DNA of 8,333 nucleotides, taken from contig DASPOF010000047.1 of assembly GCA_035626155.1 (NCBI GenBank), positions 1 through 8,333 on the forward strand, given 5' to 3'. Source of the stretch: DASPOF01 sp035626155 (GTDB lineage Bacteria > Desulfobacterota > Binatia > Binatales > Binataceae). Shown one piece after another: positions 1 through 6,181 of the stretch. The position numbers and the translations under genes were made by a program. Under the pieces are notes generated by a model. It was not told the DNA's origin. It ran no database searches and saw nothing but the letters and a program-made list of their open reading frames with translations. Numbering within the stretch: the stretch's first letter is position 1; each line of letters starts with the position of its first letter.

Positions 1-82
1 CGACTATATTTTCATAGGCCTCCTTAGGGCTGCCGCACAAGCGATCGGCCCCCCGGACCGGGACCTGACCGCAGCCGGGTGG

Positions 83-98
83 GCAAGCGGGCGCTTGC
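83..98. repeat. Short perfect hairpin upstream of the cyclophilin gene
   Basis: The arms GCAAGC (83-88) and GCTTGC (93-98) are perfect inverted repeats around a GGGC loop; the palindrome reads as 7 + 7 with a 2-base centre. No T-tract follows on the + strand, so it is not a standard intrinsic terminator. It lies about 60 bases before the cyclophilin start and could be a weak terminator remnant of an upstream gene, an operator, or chance in GC-rich DNA. The rest of 1-158 shows no gene I can support. Confidence 0.3.
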
Positions 99-158
99 AC
101 GTTCGCGCGCGGTCTAATACTTCCAAGGGAATTGATTTTCATCGAGCGAGTGAAGGAG

Positions 159-725
159 ATGACGAACAGAATCCCAAAACTATCGTGTCTCGCCGCGTTC
201 GCCGCGATTCTCGCGATCGCGTCGGCCTGCAACGGCGCCAGTTCAGATGGAGTCCCCGTGAGAAATACCAGCCATTACGCAATCATCGACACCGACCGCG
301 GCACGATCGTGGTCGAACTGTACCCGAAGGTCGCGCCGAAAACGGTCGACAACTTCGAGACCCTGGTGAAGAAGGGCTTTTACAACAACCTCACCTTCCA
401 TCGCGTGGTCCCCGACTTCGTCGTGCAGGGCGGCGACCCGGACGGCACCGGAATGGGCGGCCCCGGCTACAACGTGCCCGCCGAAATCGACGCCAACGAG
501 CATCACCTGCGCGGCACCCTGGCCACCGCGCGCCAGGGCGATGAGGTGAATCCGACGCGCCAGTCGAGCGGCAGCCAGTTCTACATCTGCCTCAAGCCGC
601 AGCCATACCTGGACGGGCAGTACACGATCTTTGGCGGCGTGATTAAGGGGATGGACGTGGTCGACCAGATTCAGAAGGGCGACCACATGAAGAAGATTAC
701 GCTGGCGAGCGAGCCGCCCAAGTAA
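159..725 (+). CDS. Cyclophilin-type peptidyl-prolyl cis-trans isomerase, predicted lipoprotein
   Basis: Catalyses cis-trans isomerisation of X-Pro bonds and so helps protein folding, here probably outside the cytoplasm. From the ATG at 159 the protein has 188 residues: a basic start (MTNRIPK), a hydrophobic stretch, and a lipobox ending ASAC with Cys24, which predicts a lipidated periplasmic protein. The cyclophilin core follows: FHRVVPDFVVQGGDP at about 80-94, carrying the catalytic-type Arg and the Phe and Gln of the active site, then SSGSQFYI (135-142) and LDGQYTIFGGV (151-161). Tyr occupies the position where human CypA has His126, as in many bacterial members. The start is uncertain. AAGGAG abuts the ATG at 159 with no spacer, while an in-frame TTG at 132 (AAGGGA one base upstream) and a GTG at 150 would lengthen the N-terminus by 9 and 3 residues. 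The signal peptide looks more normal from 159. The PHP gene follows after 16 bases. The family call is secure; the specific symbol is not. Confidence 0.93.
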   Translation: MTNRIPKLSCLAAFAAILAIASACNGASSDGVPVRNTSHYAIIDTDRGTIVVELYPKVAPKTVDNFETLVKKGFYNNLTFHRVVPDFVVQGGDPDGTGMGGPGYNVPAEIDANEHHLRGTLATARQGDEVNPTRQSSGSQFYICLKPQPYLDGQYTIFGGVIKGMDVVDQIQKGDHMKKITLASEPPK

Positions 726-741
726 TTCGGAATTCGTGCCG

Positions 742-1467
742 ATGGCGGAGAATCGAAGCGGGCACCGAAACGGGCCCTACTTCAGCGTCGACCTTCACCT
801 TCACACCAACCGCGGCAGTTCGGACTCGAACCTCGCGCCAAGGGAGCTGGTCGAGCGCGCGCAGGCGATTGGCATCGGCGCCGTCTGCATCACCGAGCAC
901 GACAATATGTGGGACCTCGGCGAGCTGACGGAGGCCGCGGCCGCCGCCGGGGTGGTGTTCCTGCGCGGAATGGAAGTCACGACCGACATGGGACACATCG
1001 GCGTGTTCGGCCTGGAGCGCTACGTCGGCGGGATTTACAAGCTTGCGGAATTGCGCCGCGTGGCCGATGCAGCCGGAGGAATCCTGGTCGCCAATCATCC
1101 GTTCCGCTACAAGCTCGATCCGCGGTTCTCGTTCATCAATCCCGACCATCAGCCGCTCGACCCGGAGCATCCCGAGCGCGCGGCCCGGCTTGAGATTTTC
1201 GACATGGTCGATGCGATCGAAGTGCTCAACGGCAATTGCTCCGAGGATGAGAACCTGTTCGCGCTCAAGGTTTCGCGCCATCTGGGGCTCGCCCAGGTTG
1301 CCGGGTCGGATTCCCATTCGGTGAGCTCGATCGGATGCGTCGCGACGCTGCTCGATCATCCGGTCAAGGACGAGCGCGGGCTTATCGAGGCGATCAAGGC
1401 GCGCCGCTGCCGCGCGGGGCGCGGCCTGATCCAGAACGCGATCGAGCCGTTCGAATTGCCGGGCTGA
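742..1467 (+). CDS. PHP-domain metal-dependent phosphoesterase
   Basis: Predicted cytoplasmic hydrolase of the PHP superfamily, which uses a cluster of two or three metals to cleave phosphoesters. From ATG 742 (241 residues) the family motifs appear in order: DLHLHT (17-22) leading into GSSDSNLAP, ITEHDN (50-55), GMEV with Glu78, ANHPFR with His119, and GSDSH with Asp190 and His192, followed by a C-terminal segment ending in LIEAIKARRC that matches the usual PHP C-terminal region. All expected metal ligands seem present, so it is likely active. It is shorter than E. coli RNase AM/TrpH, and its substrate cannot be read from the sequence; nucleotide or RNA 3'-5' phosphoesters are one family precedent, and histidinol-phosphatase-like activity another. 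A GTG at 736 is an alternative start two codons upstream; neither has a good Shine-Dalgarno. The short gap after the cyclophilin stop suggests co-transcription, without implying a shared pathway. Confidence 0.9.
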   Translation: MAENRSGHRNGPYFSVDLHLHTNRGSSDSNLAPRELVERAQAIGIGAVCITEHDNMWDLGELTEAAAAAGVVFLRGMEVTTDMGHIGVFGLERYVGGIYKLAELRRVADAAGGILVANHPFRYKLDPRFSFINPDHQPLDPEHPERAARLEIFDMVDAIEVLNGNCSEDENLFALKVSRHLGLAQVAGSDSHSVSSIGCVATLLDHPVKDERGLIEAIKARRCRAGRGLIQNAIEPFELPG

Positions 1468-1496
1468 GAGCCCTGGAAAATCGGCCGCGTATCCGC

Positions 1497-1522
1497 CCGG
1501 CGCCTCGCGGCTCACGCGCCGG
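1497..1522. repeat. GC-rich hairpin after the PHP gene
   Basis: CCGGCGC (1497-1503) pairs perfectly with GCGCCGG (1516-1522) around a 12-base loop, 29 bases past the PHP stop codon. No T-tract follows immediately; the nearest T-rich run, TTGTTT, starts 16 bases later. It may help end the cyclophilin-PHP transcript, but in DNA of this composition a 7-pair stem can arise by chance. Confidence 0.25.
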
Positions 1523-1537
1523 CCAGAACGCGCCCGA

Positions 1538-1567
1538 TTGTTTGGGCGCCGGGCCCTAAGTTAGAAT
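1538..1567 (+). promoter_or_regulatory. Weak sigma-70-like promoter candidate for ptsP
   Basis: TTGTTT (1538-1543) and TAGAAT (1562-1567) are separated by 18 bases. The second box matches TATAAT at five of six positions, the first matches TTGACA only at its first three. This is the most A/T-rich part of the gap and lies 29 bases before the ptsP start, so its position is sensible. The match is inferred by eye from an E. coli consensus. Confidence 0.25.
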
Positions 1568-1573
1568 TCCAAT

Positions 1574-1589
1574 ATCCGCGCTTTCGGAT
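1574..1589 (+). repeat. Small hairpin directly before the ptsP start codon
   Basis: ATCCG (1574-1578) and CGGAT (1585-1589) form a 5-pair stem around the loop CGCTTT, ending 7 bases before the ATG at 1597. It occupies the place where a ribosome binding site would be expected, and no purine-rich Shine-Dalgarno is visible there. A role in limiting translation initiation is possible but unproven. Confidence 0.25.
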
Positions 1590-1596
1590 CTAAATC

Positions 1597-3972
1597 ATGG
1601 CAGCTAACCGAGACCGCCTCGCTCTAATCGAGGAGATAACCTCGATCGGCGGCGAATCGGCGGGCGACCTGCGCGCCACGCTCGACCGCATCGTCCAGAC
1701 GATCGCCGAGGGTATGGAATGCGAGGTCTGCTCGCTGTATGTGCTTGACCCGCAGCGCGAGCGGCTCGTGTTGCGCGCCACCGTCGGCCTGGAGCGCGAT
1801 TCGGTCGGCAAGGTCTCGATGCGGATAAGCGAGGGACTGGTGGGGCTGGTGATCGAAAAGGGCGAACCGGTGATGGCGCCCGACGCGATCAGCCATCCGC
1901 GCTACAAGTACTTTCCTGAAACCGGCGAGGAACGCTACCACACCTTCCTCGGCGTCGCCGTGCAAGAGAGCCGCCAGCCGCCGATCGGCGTGCTGGTCGT
2001 GCAGACGCTGGCGCGGCGCAAATTCACCCGCAGCGAGATCCAACTGCTCAAGACCGTGGCCACCCAGGTCGCGCAGATTTTGTCCCACTTCCGGCTGCGC
2101 GAGACGCTCGCGACGCGGGAGAAGGAACGCGAGGAGTACCGCCGCCGGATGATCGAGGCGACCCGCCAGCTCAAGGACTATGAGAAAGTCGGCGGCAAGC
2201 CGCGGCTGAAGACGCCGGTAAAGATTCGCCGGCCGAGGCTGGTGGGATTGCCCGCGGCCCCCGGTTTCGCCCAGGGCGTCGCGCACGTGGTCGGTACGTT
2301 CCTCAGCACCATCGATCGCAATCAGCGCACGCGCGACGTGAAGGCCGAGGTGCGCCGGTTCGAGGATGCGCTCGCCCGCTCCAGGAGCGAGATCGAGGCG
2401 CTCAAGGTGCGGATGGCGCCGCTGATGCCCGAGTCCGATCTCAAGATCTTCGACGGCCATCGGCTGATCCTCGAGGACGAGGAGTTCATCGGGCGCGTCC
2501 GCGACACCATCGGCCGCGGATACGCAGCCGAAAGCGCGCTCTTCAGGGTCATCGACGAGCTGAGCGCCCAGATGCTGGCCGTCGCCGACGGATACCTGCG
2601 CGAACGGGCGACCGACTTCCGCGACGTCGGCCATCGCGTGCTGCGCCACCTCGACCAGGCGGATCGCAAAGGCGCCTTCGCCAAGACCACCATCATCGTC
2701 GCCGAGGAGCTGACGCTTTCGCAGCTCACGCTGGTCTCGCACGAGAACCTCGCGGGCATCGCGCTCCAGTCCGGCGGCGTCACATCGCATGCCGCGATCC
2801 TCGCGCGGTCGTTCGAAATCCCCACCGTGGTCGGCGTCGAGCACTTGATGGAATCGGTCGTGGAGGGCGACCATCTGGTGCTCGATGGGAACTCAGGGGT
2901 GGTTTACGTGAACCCCGGCAGCGAGGTCGAAAAGGACTACCTCGCGCTGGCGCGCCGCTACGAGGCGTTCAAGCGCGACCTGATGTCCGAGAACGACCAG
3001 CCCACCGCGACCCGCGACGGCCATCGCGTGATGATGCTCGCCAATATCGCGCTGCCCGCGGATATCCCGCTCGCGCTCAAGTATGGCGCCGAGGGCATCG
3101 GGCTGCTCCGATCGGAATTCTCGTTCCTTACCTACGAGGATTTTCCCGACGAAGAGCAGCAGCTCGCGCTGTACACGAAGTTTCTCTCCGAGGTCGGACG
3201 CCGCCCGGTTACGATTCGCACCCTCGACATCGGCGCCGACAAGTATCCGCCCTACATGCGCGTGCCTCGCGAGGAAAATCCGTTCCTCGGATGGCGCTCG
3301 ATCCGGGTCTCGCTCGAAATGGCGGGCCTGTTCAAGGTTCAGCTTCGCGCGATCCTCCGCGCCGCCGCGCGATACAACGTCCGAATCCTGTTCCCGATGA
3401 TCTCCAGCATCGAGGAGCTGCGCCGCGCGCGCGAGTTGCTCGCTGAGTCGCAGGCCGAACTCTACAAGGAGGGACTCGAGCACAATCCCGAGATCGAGGT
3501 CGGGATAATGGTCGAAGTGCCCTCCGCGGTGTGGCTCGCGCCGCGGTTGGTGCGCGAAGTCGATTTCTTTTCGATCGGCACCAACGACCTGATTCAGTAC
3601 CTGCTCGCCGCCGATCGCAACAACCCCAAGGTCGCCCATCTCTACGAGGCGTTTCATCCCGCGGTCATCTCGGCGCTGGCCGAGGTGGTCAATGTCGCGC
3701 GCGCGGCCGACAAGGAGGTCGGCATCTGCGGCGAGATGGCGAGCGATCCGCTCGCAACCCTGCTGCTGGTCGGGATGGGCCTCGACGAACTCAGCCTGAG
3801 CCCGCTGTTCATCCCGGTCGTCCGCAAGATCGTCCGCGCGGTCGATTACCAGACCGCCCGGTTAATCGCGCGCGAAATCTTCCAGATGGCCAGCGTGCAG
3901 GAAATCAAGGGCTTCCTCGTCGAGCGCTATCGCGACCTCGGCCTCATCAATCTGGTCGAGATGTATAGGTAA
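1597..3972 (+). CDS. ptsP: Phosphoenolpyruvate-protein phosphotransferase PtsP (enzyme I-Ntr) with N-terminal GAF domain
   Basis: First enzyme of the nitrogen-related phosphotransferase system: it autophosphorylates with PEP and passes the phosphate to an NPr (HPr-like) carrier, a regulatory relay rather than a sugar importer. The 791-residue length is typical of GAF-containing PtsP. Domains in order: GAF sensor (about 15-165), a charged, probably helical linker (166-195), the PEP-utilising N-terminal domain (about 213-345), the swivelling phosphohistidine domain with GGVTSHAAILAR (active His398), and the PEP-binding TIM barrel (about 475-765). Barrel signatures are all intact: GLLRSEF (Arg505), RTLDIGADK, ENPFLGWRSIR, GIMVEVPSA (Glu640), SIGTNDLIQY (Asn663, Asp664), DRNN and GICGEMASDP (Cys711, the catalytic acid in EI). 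The enzyme should therefore be active. In E. coli the GAF domain senses glutamine; that is family knowledge, not shown here. No ptsH/ptsO or ptsN partner lies in the window, and no good Shine-Dalgarno precedes the ATG. Confidence 0.95.
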   Translation: MAANRDRLALIEEITSIGGESAGDLRATLDRIVQTIAEGMECEVCSLYVLDPQRERLVLRATVGLERDSVGKVSMRISEGLVGLVIEKGEPVMAPDAISHPRYKYFPETGEERYHTFLGVAVQESRQPPIGVLVVQTLARRKFTRSEIQLLKTVATQVAQILSHFRLRETLATREKEREEYRRRMIEATRQLKDYEKVGGKPRLKTPVKIRRPRLVGLPAAPGFAQGVAHVVGTFLSTIDRNQRTRDVKAEVRRFEDALARSRSEIEALKVRMAPLMPESDLKIFDGHRLILEDEEFIGRVRDTIGRGYAAESALFRVIDELSAQMLAVADGYLRERATDFRDVGHRVLRHLDQADRKGAFAKTTIIVAEELTLSQLTLVSHENLAGIALQSGGVTSHAAILARSFEIPTVVGVEHLMESVVEGDHLVLDGNSGVVYVNPGSEVEKDYLALARRYEAFKRDLMSENDQPTATRDGHRVMMLANIALPADIPLALKYGAEGIGLLRSEFSFLTYEDFPDEEQQLALYTKFLSEVGRRPVTIRTLDIGADKYPPYMRVPREENPFLGWRSIRVSLEMAGLFKVQLRAILRAAARYNVRILFPMISSIEELRRARELLAESQAELYKEGLEHNPEIEVGIMVEVPSAVWLAPRLVREVDFFSIGTNDLIQYLLAADRNNPKVAHLYEAFHPAVISALAEVVNVARAADKEVGICGEMASDPLATLLLVGMGLDELSLSPLFIPVVRKIVRAVDYQTARLIAREIFQMASVQEIKGFLVERYRDLGLINLVEMYR

Positions 3973-4041
3973 ACTGGCGACGGGGCGGGTTTCCAGCCAA
4001 TTTCGTTAGCTCAATTCAAGTCGGTCCATGGGGAAATAAGG

Positions 4042-4071
4042 TTGACTCAGGGGGTCGGGATTAGGTAACAC
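4042..4071 (+). promoter_or_regulatory. Possible promoter with overlapping dyad before the radical SAM gene
   Basis: TTGACT (4042-4047) matches the -35 consensus at five of six positions. The best downstream partner is TAACAC (4066-4071) at an 18-base spacing, which is a poor -10 match. The region overlaps an interrupted inverted repeat at 4066-4085, the arrangement expected of a repressor-controlled promoter, but the weak -10 keeps this tentative. Confidence 0.2.
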
Positions 4072-4085
4072 TGACCAGTCGGTTA
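4066..4085. promoter_or_regulatory. Interrupted inverted repeat, possible operator
   Basis: ACTG (4070-4073) and CAGT (4076-4079) mirror each other around AC, and outer arms TAAC (4066-4069) and GTTA (4082-4085) mirror each other with two unpaired bases CG on the right side. The dyad sits about 55 bases before the radical SAM start codon and next to a TTGACT box. I do not recognise it as the site of a known regulator. Confidence 0.2.
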
Positions 4086-4127
4086 GACGCCCCATCCGGC
4101 GGCCGACTCAAGGACCTGAAGCCTGAC

Positions 4128-4134
4128 GAGGGAG
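4128..4134 (+). promoter_or_regulatory. Ribosome binding site of the radical SAM gene
   Basis: GAGGGAG lies five bases before the ATG at 4140. It is the clearest Shine-Dalgarno on the + strand and supports the upstream start that includes the N-terminal membrane helix, instead of a later internal start that would omit it. Confidence 0.6.
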
Positions 4135-4139
4135 TATCC

Positions 4140-6008
4140 ATGGTAATCCTCCTGCTAGTTGCTGGCGCCGCACTTATCGCCGGGATCGCCTTCTACCTCG
4201 TTGTCGGATTGCATCGCTATGGGGGCGACCGCCCCGCGACGCCCTTGCAATTGACCGCCCGCCAGGGCGCCCTCGCCGATGCCTCGCTCAAGCCCGAGCC
4301 GTGCCGGACGGTTCGCGTCTATTTCATCAAGCCATCGCGCTATGACGAGGATGGCTACGTGCAGGTCTTCCGCTATGGCGTCCAGCCCAACAACACGCTG
4401 ACGGTGCTGGCGGCGCTCAACGAGGCCTTTAACCGCAAGTTTTCCACCGCGCGCAACGTCTATCTCGAGACCATCATCTGGGACGAGATTTGCGACGGCG
4501 TGGTCAGCCCCGAAACCATCAAGGCCATCCGCGACAAGGCGCGCGAGGACGGCGTCGAGCTGCTGGTCGGCCTGTCAGGAGTGCAATCGAATCAGTATCC
4601 GCGCGGACGCGACCTCGCGCTCCAGCTCATCGCGAACGGAGTGCCGGTCATGATGGGCGGCTTCCACGTGAGCGGATACCCGGATTCGCGCACCTTCCTC
4701 AACTCCTGCGGCGTGACGACCGTCATCGGCGAGGCCGAGAGCGTGTGGGGCGAGATCGTCGAGGATTTCCTGCGCGGAGAGCTCAAGTCCAACTACTCGG
4801 TGCGCGAGGGGATCCGCGCCAAGACCGGCCAGGACGACATCACCGTCCCGATCATCACGGAAGCGCTGCTGCCGCTGGTCGATGACCGTTATCTGACGCG
4901 CTTCTTCAACAGCTCGATGACCACAATCGACACCTCGCGCGGATGTCCGTTCACCTGCTCGTATTGCAGCGTGAAGAACGTGATGGGGCGCACGATGCGC
5001 TCGCGCGAGCCCAACGCGGTGGTCTCGTGGGTGCGCGATGCGTGCCGCAACCACGGCATCGAGTCTCTGTTCCTGGTCGATGACGATTTCTTCCGGTCAC
5101 CGCGATGGGAAGAGATCCTCACCGGGCTGGTCGAGGTGAAGAAGGAGTTTCCCAAGCTCTCGTTCATGATGCAGGTCGACGTGGACGCATCGTGCTACGC
5201 CAACGTCGCGCCCGGCGAGACCGAAAGCGCCAAGCATCGCCGCAGCCGCCGGTTCATCGAACTGGCCGCGGCGGCGGGATGCTACCAGGCGTTCATCGGG
5301 ATCGAGTCGCTCAATCCCGACAATCTCAACTTCGCGACCAAGTACCAGAACACCGATGACCGCCGCCATCAGCTCTGTCTCGAGGAGGCGCGCGCTCACG
5401 TGATCGACAAGTACCGCCGCGTCGTCGAGAACTGGCACGGGGTCGGCGTCGGGGTGCACGCGGCCTACATGCTCGGCTTCCCGTTCGACGGTCCCGATTG
5501 CGGGCGCATCGCCGCGCAGACACTCAAGAAGATCGGCTTCGATACCGCGTCGTTCTTCATCATGACTCCGCTGCCCGGCACCGAGGACCAGGTGCGCTTC
5601 GCCAAGGAAGGCGCGATCATCGACTGGGACTTCAACAACCTCGACTCGCAGCACGTGACGCTCAAGCACGACAAGCTCGACACGCGCAGTTGGCTGGCCG
5701 CGTACCGCGATTCGTTCCGGGGCTTCTATACGCTGCCGCGGTTGCTGCATACGGTCTTCAGCGTCGCGGGCGGACGCAATCTCTCGCCCGAGGCGCGCCG
5801 ATCGACGCTGCGCCAGTTCCTGTACTATTTCTTCTCCTACCGGCAGGGACGCCATCCGATGGTGGGCGGCGTGTGGCCGATTCGCCGGCGCGACGTGCGA
5901 CGCGTCGCGATCACCGACGATGAGGCGCGGCGGTTCTACCTGCGCGGGATCAATTTCGACGCGATTCTGAGCGGCGATGGGGACGGATTCGCCGCCGCCC
6001 CCGCGTAA
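4140..6008 (+). CDS. Membrane-anchored radical SAM protein with B12-binding-like N-terminal domain
   Basis: Predicted iron-sulfur enzyme that cleaves S-adenosylmethionine to a radical, probably with a cobalamin cofactor; product and substrate are unknown. The 622-residue protein starts with a hydrophobic helix (about 2-23) followed by HRYGGDR, so the positive-inside rule places the catalytic part in the cytoplasm. Residues about 56-215 resemble a Rossmann-type B12-binding domain: VRVYFIKPSRYD at its start, LLVGLSGVQS, VPVMMGGFHVSG (169-179) and VIGEAES. The classical DxHxxG cobalamin-ligand motif is absent. The radical SAM core follows with RGCPFTCSYC, giving Cys269, Cys273 and Cys276 for the 4Fe-4S cluster, then LFLVDDDFF, FIGIESLNPDNL (385-396), YMLGFPFD and TPLPGT (476-481). 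This layout matches B12-binding radical SAM proteins of the BchE/HpnP-like class, many of which are methyltransferases or ring-forming enzymes. The fused membrane helix is unusual. It is probably transcribed alone, with gaps of 167 and 173 bases on its two sides. Confidence 0.88.
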   Translation: MVILLLVAGAALIAGIAFYLVVGLHRYGGDRPATPLQLTARQGALADASLKPEPCRTVRVYFIKPSRYDEDGYVQVFRYGVQPNNTLTVLAALNEAFNRKFSTARNVYLETIIWDEICDGVVSPETIKAIRDKAREDGVELLVGLSGVQSNQYPRGRDLALQLIANGVPVMMGGFHVSGYPDSRTFLNSCGVTTVIGEAESVWGEIVEDFLRGELKSNYSVREGIRAKTGQDDITVPIITEALLPLVDDRYLTRFFNSSMTTIDTSRGCPFTCSYCSVKNVMGRTMRSREPNAVVSWVRDACRNHGIESLFLVDDDFFRSPRWEEILTGLVEVKKEFPKLSFMMQVDVDASCYANVAPGETESAKHRRSRRFIELAAAAGCYQAFIGIESLNPDNLNFATKYQNTDDRRHQLCLEEARAHVIDKYRRVVENWHGVGVGVHAAYMLGFPFDGPDCGRIAAQTLKKIGFDTASFFIMTPLPGTEDQVRFAKEGAIIDWDFNNLDSQHVTLKHDKLDTRSWLAAYRDSFRGFYTLPRLLHTVFSVAGGRNLSPEARRSTLRQFLYYFFSYRQGRHPMVGGVWPIRRRDVRRVAITDDEARRFYLRGINFDAILSGDGDGFAAAPA

Positions 6009-6053
6009 CCGTCGGTCCGCGACCGCTCGCTTATCCGTCACTCTGCGCAGCGC

Positions 6054-6109
6054 CTCGTCTTTTGCTGTCATTCCACGCGTGGCACGCGTGGAATGACAGT
6101 GGAAACGAG
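6054..6109. repeat. Long inverted repeat (REP-like palindrome or RNA hairpin)
   Basis: Bases 6065-6080 pair perfectly with 6084-6099 (16 pairs, 17 counting 6081-6083, centred at 6082); the arms begin CTGTCATTCC and end GGAATGACAG. In + strand RNA the stem can extend by three G-U wobbles (6062-6064 with 6100-6102), two A-U pairs and, past one bulged C at 6059, five more pairs joining CTCGT (6054-6058) to ACGAG (6105-6109), about 26 pairs in all. It starts 46 bases after the radical SAM stop. No U-tract follows on either strand, so it is not a standard intrinsic terminator. Palindromes with TCATTCC...GGAATGA arms are familiar as dispersed intergenic repeats in many bacteria, which I recall from general knowledge. 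It could protect the 3' end of the upstream mRNA. Confidence 0.7.
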
Positions 6110-6118
6110 CCACGCGTG
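6074..6118. repeat. Three copies of the 8-base palindrome CACGCGTG
   Basis: CACGCGTG occurs at 6074-6081, 6083-6090 and 6111-6118. The first two flank the centre of the long inverted repeat, so their presence is partly a consequence of it; the third lies outside the stem. The cluster is 64 bases upstream of the phosphoesterase start, a suitable place for a regulator, but I do not know a matching factor. Confidence 0.5.
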
Positions 6119-6181
6119 CCCAGACCCGCGCATCTATATGGCGCATCGCCCGCGAAGTAGGTTTAATTTCTCTAGCGGCCT

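Noticed and set aside
4..25. On the - strand, AAGGAGG (25-19) followed three bases later by an ATG at 15-13, looking like the start of a gene leaving the window.
   Set aside because: The frame reads ATG-AAA-ATA-TAG and stops after three codons, and the spacing is too short; no other start follows before the window edge.
2..544. A + strand frame open from the left edge to 544.
   Set aside because: It overlaps the cyclophilin gene in another frame, is rich in Arg and low-complexity residues, and shows no motif; it is a by-product of high GC.
697..1515. Long - strand open frame opposite the PHP gene, and similar long antisense frames opposite ptsP (1624-2874, 2893-3657), the radical SAM gene (5097-6146) and the phosphoesterase (6188-6985).
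   Set aside because: Each mirrors a gene with clear conserved motifs, and the translations have no recognisable domain; antisense frames are commonly open in GC-rich DNA.
6065..6099. The long palindrome as a rho-independent terminator.
   Set aside because: No U-tract follows the stem on either strand, so it lacks the second required element.
6135..6167. TATATG (6135-6140) and TTTAAT (6162-6167) as -10 boxes for the phosphoesterase gene.
   Set aside because: Neither has a -35-like box at a suitable distance; they may only reflect an A/T-rich patch.
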